Assembly: GCA_934613165.1 (NCBI GenBank)
Contig: CAKTSW010000079.1
Coordinates: 1-6,600, forward strand
Source: an uncultured Ellagibacter sp.
Lineage (GTDB): Bacteria; Actinomycetota; Coriobacteriia; Coriobacteriales; Eggerthellaceae
Length of the DNA stretch: 6,600 nt
Direction: 5' to 3'
In this document: positions 6,000-6,600 of the stretch, in pieces
Layout: each line of letters begins with the position of its first letter
Numbering within the stretch: the stretch's first letter is position 1
Notes under the pieces: model-generated
The model's database searches: none
What the model was told of the DNA's origin: nothing
Seen by the model: the letters and a program-made list of their open reading frames with translations, nothing else
Program-made: the position numbers and the translations under genes

Positions 6000-6600
6000 C
6001 TATTCTTCGAATTGGCCGATATCGCCCGATATCGGGTTGTAGCGGTTTGGCTTCACGAGCTCCCCATACGTTGCAGGCTTGCGATCTTTCAGAAGATCGG
6101 AACCTGCCATCGCGTAAAGACGCGACTTCAGGATCTCGCCTTCGATATCCACGTCGGCGATGGCCATGCCCTCCTCGAATCCCGTGGTCGCGCATACTTG
6201 CATAGGGTTCGGACCGATAATGCGGCTGTGGCCCATTTCGAATTCGCCGCTTACGCACGAGTCCACGAAGAAGCACATGTTTTCGAAAGCCCTGGCAAAT
6301 GAGAACACATTGCCCGCACGGAAATCGCTGTCCTCTTCTGAAGGCTCCATCGCCGGCCACGCGGTAGGGCAAAGAAGGATTTGCGCACCCTTAAGGGCAA
6401 GCGTGCGGGAAACCTCGGGATAGGCCTTGTCGAAGCAGATCATGAGCCCAATCTTGCCGAAGCGGGTATCGAATACCGGATAGTCTCCCGTTCCCGAGTA
6501 GAACATGATGCGCTCGGTCAACGGTTGATGAACCTTCCGATATTTCCCCACGAAACCTTCAGGCCCGACAATGACGAGCGTATTGTAAAGAGCGTCGAAG
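6000..6600 (-). CDS. Carbon-nitrogen hydrolase, nitrilase superfamily (5' end outside window)
   Basis: This cytoplasmic enzyme hydrolyses a C-N bond (amide, nitrile or carbamoyl) through the superfamily's Glu-Lys-Cys triad. The 199 visible residues are its C-terminal two thirds. The catalytic lysine sits in VGKYRKVHQPL (AAG codon 6534-6536) and the nucleophile cysteine in GLMICFDKAYPE (TGC codon 6435-6437). The catalytic glutamate lies upstream, beyond the right edge. Further family segments follow: ILLCPTAWP, an ARAFENMCFFVDS stretch, and SRIIGPNP...EEGMAIADVDIE near the end. A GTG at 6551 is internal, because the conserved YNTLVIVGPEGFVGKYRK reads through it, so it is not the start. It is the first gene seen of a minus-strand operon with a membrane protein and an MFS carrier. 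The sequence does not distinguish aliphatic amidase, carbamoylputrescine-type amidase or nitrilase activity. Confidence 0.93.
   Translation of the reverse strand, partial: FDALYNTLVIVGPEGFVGKYRKVHQPLTERIMFYSGTGDYPVFDTRFGKIGLMICFDKAYPEVSRTLALKGAQILLCPTAWPAMEPSEEDSDFRAGNVFSFARAFENMCFFVDSCVSGEFEMGHSRIIGPNPMQVCATTGFEEGMAIADVDIEGEILKSRLYAMAGSDLLKDRKPATYGELVKPNRYNPISGDIGQFEE

Noticed and set aside
6025..6036. Perfect 12-base palindrome CCCGATATCGGG with a partial copy just before it
   Set aside because: It lies inside the C-N hydrolase coding sequence (NPISGDIGQF) and is explained by codon use; no regulatory context.

Overview
The window looks like a chromosomal segment from a moderately GC-rich bacterium, most plausibly a Coriobacteriia/Eggerthellaceae-type actinomycete. 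That placement is inference from gene style (many MFS carriers, one TetR regulator, a DUF4143-type ATPase, clean AAGGAG ribosome binding sites). No rRNA or other marker gene is present to prove it.

Layout from left to right. (1) 1-1211, minus strand: an MFS transporter of the aromatic-acid/sugar-porter kind, cut by the left edge. (2) 1212-1617: a 406-base divergent intergenic region holding the transporter's ribosome binding site, a possible decayed gene end, a hairpin and a candidate operator. (3) 1618-2283, plus strand: a TetR-family regulator divergent from the transporter, so the transporter is its likeliest target. (4) 2284-2497: a convergent gap with no strong terminator. (5) 2498-3772, minus strand: a complete AAA_14/DUF4143 ATPase. 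It is visibly GC-richer than its surroundings and is a functional outsider among the transport genes. (6) 3773-4136: an AT-rich region with an extended -10 promoter and four 23-base tandem repeats directly upstream of it, then a stretch dense in inverted repeats. (7) 4137-5351, 5459-5968 and 6000-6600, all minus strand: an MFS carrier of the CynX/NimT-like type, a small four-helix membrane protein, and a carbon-nitrogen (nitrilase-superfamily) hydrolase cut by the right edge. Read in transcription order the hydrolase comes first, then the membrane protein, then the carrier. This looks like an uptake-and-hydrolysis operon for an amide, nitrile or carbamoyl compound of unknown identity.

The most unusual element is the A-B-A-B' array of 23-base repeats abutting the ATPase promoter. 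It looks like a multi-site operator for a gene family whose function and regulation are poorly understood. The inverted-repeat cluster beside it (3901-4085) is the second candidate for something undescribed. The remaining genes belong to familiar families.
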